64,000 nucleotides of DNA, from contig JARVLF010000010.1 of NCBI GenBank assembly GCA_030849465.1, positions 248,001 to 312,000 of the forward strand, given 5' to 3'. Origin of the DNA: Moesziomyces globuligerus (taxonomy: Eukaryota; Basidiomycota; Ustilaginomycetes; Ustilaginales; Ustilaginaceae). Position 1 is the stretch's first letter, and every line of letters starts with the position of its first letter. The notes beneath the pieces were generated by a model. It was not told the DNA's origin and did no database searches. It saw only the letters and a program-made list of their open reading frames with translations. The position numbers were made by a program, and so were the translations under genes. Positions 30,416-40,389 of this stretch are shown here, piece by piece.

Positions 30416-31513
30416 CTTGATGCTTCCAAGGTCGACGGGGGGATGGAGGAGCGAAACGTTGGTGTGGAAGGTGGCACGTTCGCATCTCATGCAGCTGAGA
30501 CCTCCCCGTGCCTCCACTTCTCAGATCTAAAATCGGGCAACAGGATCGGGCATTAGCGAAAGTCGATTCGGACCTTCTCACACCTTGGCATACGCTATGC
30601 AGGTTTCGCCGCAGCGGGAGAGGCTTGTAAAGCGACACCTTGATGCAGCGCACCACGAGGGCGCCTACAGGGAGGAGGCTAGAACCTTGGCCAACAGCTC
30701 GGTGCCGCCAAGCTCACGGAGCTGGCGGTTCGGGGTTTGGACAGCTGCCGCTGCTGCGGAGGCGCGTGGCGCCATGTTGGACGGGTCATATCAGTCGCTG
30801 TCGCCGGATGCGCCCCAGCCCCGGCTCCGTGTACGAATTTCCTGCATGGCACCTGGCAGAGCTGGTTGTCAGCTTTGCTATGATGTGGTGGACGGCATGG
30901 CTAGTTTCGCTACGACATCGACGTGCAGCAGGTCCTGACGGACGAGGCATCGACTCGCTTGTGAGCACATGCGAGGGTCAAAAGTGAAAGTTCAACGCCA
31001 GGCTGCAGCGGTCAGCTTGCCGGCTAAATTCAACATCCCGTCTACGTCGTCATGATGGCACTGTTCCACCTTGCAGTCTGTCCGAGCGATGCGCATTTTG
31101 GGCACACGCGCATGTCCCGTTTGTCATGACCCGTGAGAGCAGCGAAGATCTGAGACACCCAACGCCGTCCCTGAGACCTTGGCCCCTCCAGACGGGCACC
31201 GTGATGCTCTGCAACGAGCTCTCGTCCTCGAGAACGGGAAGCGTCTCTCCCTCCTTCTTCTCTTCCTCCATACCACCGGCTGGTCTCACTTCCTCCATAC
31301 CGTTTCCGCTTCTTTGTCTCGTCTTCTCGCTCCGTTTCCCTCCTTCCGTTTCTTCAGCACATCCTTGGTCCTGGTGATCGTAGTAGGACCGCACTCGTTT
31401 GGTTTCGACAATCCTCTTTGCACTTTTCTTCGTCTCGGATCGGTACTGGATACACCCGCATCTCGCCCACCCCACATTCTTTTGGTTCGGTTCCCTTCCA
31501 TTCGAGGCCGGTC
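30416..31513. other. Gene-free stretch and protease promoter/leader
   Basis: No credible coding frame. From about 31207 to 31513 the plus strand is strongly CT-rich and free of ATG, which fits the 5' leader of the protease gene; the antisense frame seen there is Glu/Arg-rich only because it mirrors this CT bias. Confidence 0.45.
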
Positions 31514-31596
31514 GTAAGTCACACACCCAACCCTGGCGTTCGTACCGTTGAGAGGACATGAATGCTGACGAGGATATCGTTGATGTACTTTTGCAG
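31514..31596 (+). other. Probable 5' UTR intron of the protease gene
   Basis: Donor GTAAGT at 31514, a CTGAC branch-type site near 31565, acceptor TTTTGCAG ending at 31596. The ATGs between 31207 and the protease start lie inside this 83-nt intron, so splicing would leave an AUG-free leader. Confidence 0.65.
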
Positions 31597-31773
31597 CTCA
31601 ATCCTCCATCAAGTACCCGCAATCAGCATCAAACTCTCCGGCCTGCGCTACCAGCTCCACTCGTCTAGCTCAGTCCTTTACCAGCATTGCGGCATCCCCA
31701 GCATCTCATCGACCGGAAGCAAACAATCCCCTCCTAAGAGCGACTAACAGCATAGATCCACACCATCGTCAAC

Positions 31774-33603
31774 ATGCAGAAGTTCTCATCGCGTTTCCTC
31801 ACGCTCCTTTTGGTGCTCCTATCGATCGGAGCTTTCGATCTGCATGCGCTTCTCGACCAGGCCACGGGCCATCAGAGTCGTGCCGGCGCCTGGCCCGTCG
31901 CCCGCGGTGCACCGCTCTACTCCACTGCGCAGGCTCCCGAACTCCAGGCTCGCTCAAGAAAGCCTCGCGTGGGCATCGTAGTCAAGAGCGACTCGAAGTT
32001 CAAAGCCGGCCGCACGACGATCAACACGCTCCCCACTAGCGACTCGCTGTCCGGCTCCTCGGCTTTCGGCAACCCGGACGGTAGGGTGGGCATGAAGGTG
32101 CAGCTGAAGCGCCTCGTACCCGAAGCTGGCAGCAACCCGCTGATGCTCTACCAAAGGCACATCAATCGTGCCACCTCGAAGCTCGCCACCATCCTTGGGC
32201 AGACCGGACCGACGGCTGAGGAGATGCATCAGGCACTGGAGCGACGAAAAGTCACCATCCTCGAGCGACGAGGTGTGGTTTCCGGTGCGGACGGCGAGTC
32301 GTCGCTGTCGACTCGCGAGCCACAGCGCCACACGAACCCACGCCAGGGCTATACGAATCATGCCGAGTCTGGCGGCGAGATGCAGCGACGCTTCCTGTCG
32401 AACATCATGGATGATCTCTTCGGCAAGGTGGGGACCGAGGGTGGTATCAAGGCCAAGTCAACCGTCAAGCAGGTGGCCAACAAAGGCTACCCCGAGATCG
32501 ACTTGATCGCCTCGGGTGCGGATAACCTCACCGTAGCAGAGGCACCCACCGCGGTGCAGAGTCTGGGTCTGGATATCGAGTCGAACGATATCGGCTACGT
32601 GGCTACGATCGAGATCGGTAGTCGGAACCAGACGTTCCGCATGCTGATCGACTCGGGCTCGGCGGACACGTGGGTGCCGAGCACCGCGTGCCGTGCCTGC
32701 GGCAGCACACACAACAAGCTCGGCGCCTCGAATTCCGACACTTTCCAGGCGCTCAGCACCCCCTTCTCGATCCAGTACGGCACGGGAGCTGCGTCGGGCA
32801 ACCTCGCGCGCGACAATCTCGAGATCGCCGAACTTGCGCTGACCAACTACACGTTCGCCGTCACGACGCAGGAGTCGTCCGACTTTAGCGACGACAGCGT
32901 GCCCTTTGACGGCCTCATGGGCCTCGCGCGTAGCGAGCTGTCCAATGCGGGTCAACCCACGCCCATCGACGCGCTCTACAAGCAGGGCAAGGTGCAAGCC
33001 CCGGTCATGGGCTACCATCTCGGCCGCATCGCCGATGGCTACAACGACGGCGAAGTCACCTTTGGCGGCGTTGACCCAGCCAAGTACTCGGGCAACATCA
33101 CCGAGATCGACAATGTCTCCACCAAGGGCTTCTGGGAAGCGGCGATGGACAAGATCTCGGTGGGCGGCAAAGACCTCGGCCTCAACGGCAGGACTGCCAT
33201 CCTCGACACGGGCACCACGCTCATCGTTGCGCCGGAGCAGGATGCTGATGCCGTCCACGCACAGATCCCCGGAGCAAGATCGGACGGCCAGGGAGGATAC
33301 ACTTTGCCGTGCACCACGACACAGCAGGTCGCTCTGACGTTTGGCGGCGTCGAGTTTCCCATCGACACGCGCGACATGCTCTTCCTCCCCGTCGACGCCA
33401 ACAACCTGCTCGGCGACTGCATCTCAGCCATCTCGGCGGGCAATGTAGGCCAGCGCAACGAGTGGCTCGTCGGAGCCACCTTCCTCAAGAACGCCTACTT
33501 TGCCACCAACACCAAGGCCAACAAGATCGGCCTCGCCCGCCTCAACTCCACCGACACCTCGCTCCCCGCCAACGCCGCCAAGAACAGGCCGGCCTCGGCG
33601 TGA
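31774..33603 (+). CDS. Secreted pepsin-like aspartic protease with long propeptide
   Basis: The 609-aa product begins with a hydrophobic signal sequence (SRFLTLLLVLLSIGAFDL, about residues 5-24). A long pro-region of about 250 residues follows, with a dibasic LERRG site for Kex2-type processing near residue 165. The mature A1-family domain has both catalytic motifs: IDSGSADTWVPS with Asp293 and AILDTGTTLIVAP with Asp478. Other landmarks are FSIQYGTGAASGNLARDNLE and FDGLMGLARSELSN. No long Ser/Thr stalk or clear GPI signal is seen at the C-terminus, so a secreted or vacuolar enzyme is likely. The pro-region is longer than the roughly 50-90 residues of classical pepsins. The transcript probably has a 5' UTR intron. 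It converges on the MFS transporter gene. Confidence 0.92.
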   Translation: MQKFSSRFLTLLLVLLSIGAFDLHALLDQATGHQSRAGAWPVARGAPLYSTAQAPELQARSRKPRVGIVVKSDSKFKAGRTTINTLPTSDSLSGSSAFGNPDGRVGMKVQLKRLVPEAGSNPLMLYQRHINRATSKLATILGQTGPTAEEMHQALERRKVTILERRGVVSGADGESSLSTREPQRHTNPRQGYTNHAESGGEMQRRFLSNIMDDLFGKVGTEGGIKAKSTVKQVANKGYPEIDLIASGADNLTVAEAPTAVQSLGLDIESNDIGYVATIEIGSRNQTFRMLIDSGSADTWVPSTACRACGSTHNKLGASNSDTFQALSTPFSIQYGTGAASGNLARDNLEIAELALTNYTFAVTTQESSDFSDDSVPFDGLMGLARSELSNAGQPTPIDALYKQGKVQAPVMGYHLGRIADGYNDGEVTFGGVDPAKYSGNITEIDNVSTKGFWEAAMDKISVGGKDLGLNGRTAILDTGTTLIVAPEQDADAVHAQIPGARSDGQGGYTLPCTTTQQVALTFGGVEFPIDTRDMLFLPVDANNLLGDCISAISAGNVGQRNEWLVGATFLKNAYFATNTKANKIGLARLNSTDTSLPANAAKNRPASA

Positions 33604-33801
33604 AGCCCCCTCCCTCATCCCTCCCTCTCAACCTCACATCCTCGACTGCAAGCTCAGCATGGATCGAAGAGTGGGACCAGATGCATTGAAAACGAATGTG
33701 ATGTGTGAGTGCTGCTGACTTGGAAGATTGCGAAGGAAAGAATGTGGGAACGAAGAATGGCGAGGCTCGACCTGGCGGTAGATGGCGTGGAGATTACGAG
33801 A

Positions 33802-36321
33802 TTACCAGTGCGCACTCGGGGGCATGGTGACGATGTGGTGTGTGTCGTACTTCTCTTCCCACGTGAGGCTGGCTGGGTTGGGCGAGGCGTCGTACTTGAA
33901 CGCGTTGGATGCGTAACCTTCTGGTGTGGGCGGCGGATGGTGGTGGTGATGCTGGACAATGTCGAACAGGCCTTCGAGCGGCGCTTGACCCTTGTGCGCG
34001 TGTTCGGCCGAGCCAACGAGGGTTGTGTCCTCGCTCTGCTCTCCTTCTTGTGCTTGGTGCTCCTTTCCTTCCGAACACCCTTGGTTGTGGAACACGCCCT
34101 GCTCTCCCCGCTGTGGCTCACTGGCAGGCTCTCCGTCCTTCTCTGCGTTCTTTGTTTCGTCCGCTGCATCTCCACGCATGAAGTCGGGGAGTGGAACGTC
34201 CTGGATCCAAAAGCAGGCGACGAAGCCCACGATCACCACGGGCATGAAGGCGTACATGCCCTTCTGCAGGCCGTCGGCGTACATCTGCCTCACAGGCTCC
34301 CTCAGTGCCTCGGGCAGGTTCTTGATGTTCTCCACGTATCCGAGCACCGTGGGTCCGGTCAGACCGAGCTCGGCCACCTGGGGCACGGTACCTAGCTTAG
34401 CACTGACGCTCGCCGTGAGAACAGAGGTGGTGATGGCGATGCCCCAGATGGCGCCGAACGAGCGGCAGAATGCATAGGTCGCCGTGGCCGTCTCGAGCTC
34501 CTCCACGGGCAGACTCGCCTGGATGGGCGGCAAGGTGATGGCGAAGAGGATGCCAATGCCGATGCCGGCGACGATCTGGGCAACGATGAGTTCCCACTTG
34601 GACGTGTCTGTGTGGAAGCGCGTCATCCACGCAAAGCCCGCTGCCGAGAAGGACCAGCCGATGAGCGTGAGGTTCTTGTACTTGCCCGTGACCGCCATGG
34701 CGATGCCTGCCACGATGGCGAACGGCGCCGTAGGTGCGGTGGAAGGAAAGGTGGAGACCGCCGAGCGGAGCGGCTTTTCATCGAGGATGGCCTGGAAGTA
34801 GATGGGCAAAGCATAGATGGCTCCGTACGTAGCGATGCCATGGACAAACGTCATGAGGAATGCCGAGCAAGCTGTCTTGTTGCTGAACAGCCTCAGCGGC
34901 AGGACGGGCTGAGTGCAGAGCGGATTGGGAACGAACTCGATGAGGAGGAAAAGGATGAATCCTGCCATGCCTGCGACCATGGGGATCCAGATCCTCATGC
35001 TCGACCAGGGATGCGAGACGCCACCTTCGGTGACCGCGATGAGGATGCTGACGACCGATCCGAGGAGCACGACGTTGCCTGCGATGTCCATCTTGGCGAG
35101 TTTGGTGCGGAAGGGCATGGTGGGGATGGGGAGGTTCATGGTGGGGATGAGCATGAGCAGGGCGAGGATGCCGATGGGGATGTTGATCCAGAAGATCCAG
35201 CGCCAGTCGTGGTCGCTGAAGTAGCCTCCCAGCACGGGAGCAACGAAGGAGGAGACGGCGAAGACCAGACCAAAGATGCCTACGAAGAAGCCACGTTCGC
35301 GGAGGGAGGTGATGTCCGACACGGTAATTTCGCCGATGGCCTGGATCCCTCCTCCTCCGAGGCCCTGAACGCCGCGACCGATGGTGAGGAAGAGGATGCT
35401 GTGCGCGAATCCGCACATCACGCTACCGCCGATAAAGAGAATCACCGCGAGCACAGCCGACCATCTGCGGCCGATGACGCACGACAGACCGCCAAAGAGC
35501 GGCTGGAACGCGGTCACGGTCAGCAGATACGCCGACGTGATCCAGCCTCCTGCGATCTCGGAGGAGGGCAGGTCCTCGACGATGGACGGGAGCGCGGTGG
35601 AGATCATGGTCATATCGAGTGCCGTCAGCGTGACGGTGATGGCAAACGCCAGAATGAGCGTCCAGAACTTGACCGTCTTGTTGCCGTTTTCGTCGTGCAG
35701 GCCGTACTCGTAGAGCTTGGTGCGGCCGCCTCCGCCGAGCGGGCGATTCTTTTCGGTAAACTGGCTGGTGGAGGGGAGCTGGATACGGTGCATGCGATCG
35801 ACGTGTGCCAGGTCAAATGTCGACGTCGACGGCTGCAGCGCCGAGGAGTCCCAGTAGTCGCGATGCGCTCGGTGCAGCGACGCGCCTTCCCACGCTGTCG
35901 AGTCCTCCCTGGCGTGAAAGGACGAGTAGGAGGGCTGCTTGGACGGCACCAGGTTCGTCTGCGATGTCATGGGATGGAGCCGCGTGTCGTGTATTGTTGG
36001 TTGAGCGCCCCAGGGGAAGTAGGCCGTGGAGGGGGAGTTGGCGAGGGCCTCCATGGGCTCGGGCCCCGACCATGGCTCGTACGTTGGCTGGCCCATAGCA
36101 ATGCTGCTCTCGGTGTCGATCTCGGGTCTGTACAGACCAGCTGGTGCAGCGTCGTCCATTCCAGCCTTGCTCAGGCCGAGGCCGTACGGTCGCGACCCGT
36201 GTCTGCTCGCGGCGGGGATGTGTGTATGTTGATTTGTTCTGTGCTCTCTTCCGTCTCCATGTTGGTACTTGCTTCGGTCTCCATGCTGATACGGCTCGCT
36301 GCCGCTAGCGTCGTACTGCAT
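33802..36321 (-). CDS. MFS transporter of the DHA2 (14-segment) drug/proton antiporter type
   Basis: The 839-aa product has a hydrophilic N-terminus of about 215 residues, then a 14-segment MFS core. Diagnostic motifs are ALDMTMISTALPSIVEDL (motif D1-like end of TM1), GWITSAYLLTVTAFQPLFG, GRRWSAVLAVILFIGGS (motif A), GRGVQGLGGGGIQAIGEI (motif B) and APVLGGYFSDHDWRWIFWIN (motif C), the last shared by drug:H+ antiporters. A hydrophilic C-terminal tail of about 125 residues ends in His/Pro-rich sequence. Members export drugs, toxins or siderophores, or load vacuoles with basic amino acids; the substrate here is unknown and no biosynthetic cluster adjoins it. The start at 36321 (MQYDASGSEP) is the first ATG; the frame extends 27 nt upstream only to GTG. 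Confidence 0.9.
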   Translation of the reverse strand: MQYDASGSEPYQHGDRSKYQHGDGREHRTNQHTHIPAASRHGSRPYGLGLSKAGMDDAAPAGLYRPEIDTESSIAMGQPTYEPWSGPEPMEALANSPSTAYFPWGAQPTIHDTRLHPMTSQTNLVPSKQPSYSSFHAREDSTAWEGASLHRAHRDYWDSSALQPSTSTFDLAHVDRMHRIQLPSTSQFTEKNRPLGGGGRTKLYEYGLHDENGNKTVKFWTLILAFAITVTLTALDMTMISTALPSIVEDLPSSEIAGGWITSAYLLTVTAFQPLFGGLSCVIGRRWSAVLAVILFIGGSVMCGFAHSILFLTIGRGVQGLGGGGIQAIGEITVSDITSLRERGFFVGIFGLVFAVSSFVAPVLGGYFSDHDWRWIFWINIPIGILALLMLIPTMNLPIPTMPFRTKLAKMDIAGNVVLLGSVVSILIAVTEGGVSHPWSSMRIWIPMVAGMAGFILFLLIEFVPNPLCTQPVLPLRLFSNKTACSAFLMTFVHGIATYGAIYALPIYFQAILDEKPLRSAVSTFPSTAPTAPFAIVAGIAMAVTGKYKNLTLIGWSFSAAGFAWMTRFHTDTSKWELIVAQIVAGIGIGILFAITLPPIQASLPVEELETATATYAFCRSFGAIWGIAITTSVLTASVSAKLGTVPQVAELGLTGPTVLGYVENIKNLPEALREPVRQMYADGLQKGMYAFMPVVIVGFVACFWIQDVPLPDFMRGDAADETKNAEKDGEPASEPQRGEQGVFHNQGCSEGKEHQAQEGEQSEDTTLVGSAEHAHKGQAPLEGLFDIVQHHHHHPPPTPEGYASNAFKYDASPNPASLTWEEKYDTHHIVTMPPSAHW

Positions 36322-38443
36322 GTCGAAATGATCAAGCTGTGCTTGCACTGGTCGTCATGCGCTGATGGAACAGAAAGCCAATGCAGATGCAGATGGTGCA
36401 GTCAAAAAGGGTGAGTCGATGATCTGTAGGTGGAAGGGCCAGCTTCCAGACAGCTGAGATCGTGCAAGTGGTGGTGACGAAAGAGGTGTGGACAAGCGAC
36501 CGTTCGGCAAGGCCTTCGGACCTTTCGGTCTCAAGTGCAGGATTGACCAGGCTACAGAAAGACCACGGAGCCAGGAGCTACAGCTCTGCTTGGCAATTCT
36601 GCAAGCGTTCCGTCGAAGTCAGCTTGCACAATCGTCGCCAGGCCATGGAATGAGTTCAAGATAGCAGGTAGGCTTGCTCCGAGCTCGAGGCCGAAGCTGC
36701 CTGGCAGCATCGCAGCATGGCAGCGCGGCAGGGTGTGCGCTGGCAGCACGTGGACTGACACAGACGCACGCGTCCGAGTGTGCAGGTAGCTCTCACACTG
36801 CGAGCAAGTATCCAAGAAGGCCGGGGCGGCATGGTCGATGGCCCAGACTGGAATGCATGGCTGCACGGGGCCAGGGTACGGAGCAGGCAGGGGTGCTAGT
36901 TGTGCTTGCGCACCGCAGCGTCTGCCTTGCTCCCGTTTAATTGATTTTATTTTCATTTGTTTATTTGTTTTGCGGAATGTCAGCCACATGTCGGATACGG
37001 CGTCTGAGCTTGATCAGGCGAGGGCGCGGAAGCAGAGGATCGACAAAAGTGCAACACTGAATCCAAGGTGATCTGTCAGATCCACCTCGTTGGCTCTGCC
37101 GAGAGCATCGCTTCGGATGCTTGCATGCCTTGCCTGTCAGCCCAGCCGATGGCGTCCACCGGCCCACCGCTGCTGGTCTGCAGACGAGCGATAGCACAAA
37201 TTCACCTCTCTCGAAAGCAAATCATGAAGGGCGACTGTCGAATCGAAGGTCGATACTGGCCATTCGACCCTAGGTCAGTTTACATACGCCGCATTCACTA
37301 CAAGCCAATGGCGCCTTTAGCGACTGCTTTATGACCGGCCAAGACTTGGTCCTAAAGCGGGTTCGCGCTTGTTCATGGCTGCCAAGGATCCAAGAAGTCT
37401 TAGTCGTTCCACGTATCGTCTTGGCTCGCTCGGCGGTGGCGATCTCGAGCTCGCAACCGCTGGGCTGGGCAGACTGAGATCGTGGTTGGTTTGAAATTCG
37501 AGCGGGTGTGGTGCATTTTGACAGCGCGACCCCTGACACCCCAAGCCTCAGGCATGCACCACGCGTCGTGTCCAACACAGCGCCGCTACATTCCTGCGAT
37601 CCTGCGACTCTGTGTGAGGCCACGCAGGCGGCGCGCCCAAGGGTCTCGACCCCACACTCCCACGCACAGCCGATCATGTATCTCGCGAGGCTCACGACGT
37701 CAACCCACACCAACAGCTCCCCTCTGCGGCTTCCCTTGGACCGACAGCGCGCCCAAGGTGGTGCACGCGTCTCGAGTGGCGCTCTCCTGCGCTAACTGTG
37801 CTGCACAAGTGTGGCTCTTCCTTGCACTGGACTGCCGGACGCTTATTGTTTCCGTGGCGTCCATCATCGCCGTTCGGCAATGCGAGCTGGCGATGGCAGG
37901 GTGCTTCTGTGCTTCTGCCGAGCAGAGCTATTGTGCCATTCCTGCACGTCTGCTCACGTCCACAGAGTTGTCGGAATGTGCATCTGGCCCATCCCCCCGC
38001 GCATGGCCACAGCCATGCAGCTCAATGCCGCCGGCTTGAACTCACCCTGACAAGCCCAGTCGTGAGAGTTTGGTGTGGCTGCTGCTGTTGTTGTCGCAGC
38101 TTCGTCGAAGCACGCTAGCGGAGCGCGAAACTGCGTTCGCAGATGTCCTGCCCTGCTGCTGACCCCACACCCGTCTCTGCGAGCCAGTTCATGCACACAG
38201 GATGCTGTTCCATACTCCTAGAAGCGCTTAACCTACACATCTAGCTTCGCTGTAGAGCAGGCCTGAGACTTGCAAAGTAGATCAAAGAGGCCCTGTTCTC
38301 CGCTTCCGAAGTCGCATCCTTTCTCCTCACCATCAAAGCTCCTGCGGTTGTCAGTGCCCATTGAGCTCACCACCTCTCGCTCGCGATCCGATCCCGCCAT
38401 TCACAACGCTCTGCTCAACATCGTCTCTCCAAAGCACGACGTG
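36322..38443. other. Gene-free 2.1-kb intergenic region
   Basis: Upstream region of both the MFS gene (-) and the hydrolase gene (+). An AT-rich patch lies at about 36937-36970. Only short mutually overlapping frames are present. No RNA gene or element was recognised. Confidence 0.45.
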
Positions 38444-38496
38444 AGGACCAACACGGACAGTATAGCTCTACCTGAAAGCTAACTCGGCTCCGACAG
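38444..38496 (+). other. Probable 5' UTR intron of the hydrolase gene
   Basis: Donor GTGAGG after CACGAC, GCTAAC branch site at 38478-38483, acceptor CGACAG at 38496. In the frame that would join to the coding exon there is a stop and no ATG upstream, so the intron most likely sits in the leader. Confidence 0.5.
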
Positions 38497-38516
38497 GGAC
38501 AGTCTCTCGAACGGAG

Positions 38517-40050
38517 ATGTGGTCAACGTGTGCCTCGCTTGGGAGCACGCTGTGGGAGGTATGGGGAGGGCCACTGGCGGAGGCTACGGGTCTGATGGAA
38601 CCACAAGACCGATCGTACGGGAGATGGAGCGTGCCCTTCTCGGCGATGGAGAAACGGTTGTACGAGAAGGACGACGTCGAGATCAGCTTCCACCGCGTCA
38701 TGCTCGCCAACGGCAAGGACTGGGTGTGGTACCAAGTGTGGCAGGACCCCGTCGCGATCGCCCAGACAGGCCGAAATGCAGACATGATCTTCGTGTAAGG
38801 CCCCCGCACTTCCCCTCTCCTGCCCTACCTCTGAACACACTCTCTGACCCTTGCTTTGTGAATGTAGACATGGGACGGGAGTTCATTCTGGGACGTTGGC
38901 GAGTCAGTGTCGGCGGTACCTCGATGCCGGATTTCGACTCATCGTACCGGACCTTCCATCTCACGGCTTCTCTTCCGGACTGCACGTGTATCAGCGGGAT
39001 ATGGCAGGCTTCTGCACTGGACTGCATGCTGTGCTGCACGATGTGGCGGACCGCGATCAGGCAACATCGTGCTTCCCCACCCTCCGGCCGAGCAAGCTCG
39101 AGCGTCGCAAGACGTTCATGCTCGGCCTCTCATTCGGGGGTCTCGTCGCCTTCTCGTACGCGCTGCACTATCCGGCCTCGTATCGATACGACGAGAGCGA
39201 TGATCGCGAGATCCCCATCGACGGCCTCGTTGGTGTAGGGCCCATGGTGGCGTACAACGCCAAGTTCGTCGTGGTCAACACGGCGTTGCGCTGGCTCTTT
39301 CTGGTGATGCTCTTTGTCTTCCGTCTCGGACGGCTGGAAGCCATCGTTCCGCACAAGAAGGTGGTGGACAAGGATCCCAAGGTCTACGAGTCTCTGGTGA
39401 TGCAAGATCCACGTTCGCACAAGGGGTCGTTTCGGATCGGACATCTCTACTGCATCGTCAAGGGGATGGAGGAGCTCCGGGCGCGGGCGAGCGAGATCCG
39501 TCATCCGGTCTACATCCAGATGGGAGGCGACGATCGCGTTGCCGACGACACGGCTGCGTTGGAATGGATCCGAAAGACCCAGTCGCAGGATCGGAGGTAC
39601 GAGGTCTATCCCATCTGCCAACACGTCATCTACAAAAAGGCAAAGACGCAGCACGATGATCTCGCAGGAAGGATCAGCGTCATCGCAGACAATGTCGAGT
39701 GGATGATCGAAAGATCGCCAGCGGTCTTTCCCAGGAGGTTGGCCACGAGGTTGGCATCGTACGCGAGCGATGCGAGCTCGATCAGCAGAAGCACCTCGCG
39801 CACCTCGCTTTTCGAGAGCGACGACGACGACTCTGCCTCCGTCGCTACCACGGTTCCCCCTTCACCAGGCCTCACCGAGGCTGACGTCAACGAAGAAAAG
39901 AACGCAGCATACAGACGAGAGGGCCACGTGCTGCCAGATCACCTCTGTGGTTGGAGACTCGATGACAAGGGAGAGATGCGCCTCTACAGACGCACCTGGA
40001 ACTTCAGAGAAGACTCCCGTCCCTTCATCTACAACCCTCACTCTCCTTAG
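38517..40050 (+). CDS. Alpha/beta hydrolase, monoacylglycerol-lipase-like, two exons
   Basis: Coding exons 38517-38794 and 38868-40050 are joined over a 73-nt intron (donor GTAAGG, CTGAC branch, acceptor TGTAG) to give 486 aa. The splice restores the oxyanion-hole block MIFVHGTGVHSGTL, which neither exon shows alone. Nucleophile elbow GLSFGG carries Ser181, the acid is Asp314 or Asp315 in GGDDRVAD, and His345 in ICQHVIYK completes the triad. LIVPDLPSHGFSSG is the usual loop after strand beta4. The N-terminal 95 residues (YGRWSVPFSAMEKRLYEKDD and WYQVWQDP) act as the lead-in strands. The hydrophobic WLFLVMLFVFRL segment in the lid could touch membranes. Likely a serine hydrolase acting on lipid esters; the substrate is not known. 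The C-terminal 110 residues are Ser/Asp-rich with an ordered end. Confidence 0.88.
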
Positions 40051-40389
40051 TCCTGCCTTAATCCCGCTTTGTGGAGCACGATCTCGCTGCGGCTCCACTC
40101 AACTTGATTCGTCGTGGCTGCTGGCTTAGCCACACATCTTCGCACTCCTTTTGCACATCTCAGCACCCATCTGCACTCGCCGCATGCCCGGCCCAGAACG
40201 ATCAGTCTCGTACCACACATCCACACTCGCTCAATTTGCAATCCATGCCGCACTCGGCGCTCCCGACGGAAGAGAAACGTGCATGCATTGGTCCGAGAAA
40301 GTTGTGCTGAAGCAGTTGAGACAAGAGAGGCGGTGTAGGATACTCTAGGATACACTGTACGAGTCGATCGGGGCTGAGGTGATTGCAGT

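Noticed and set aside
31050..31622. Minus-strand 190-codon frame before the protease
   Set aside because: Glu/Arg-rich mirror of the CT-rich protease leader.
34612..36414. Plus-strand 600-codon frame opposite the MFS transporter
   Set aside because: Antisense shadow; membrane motifs are clear on the other strand.
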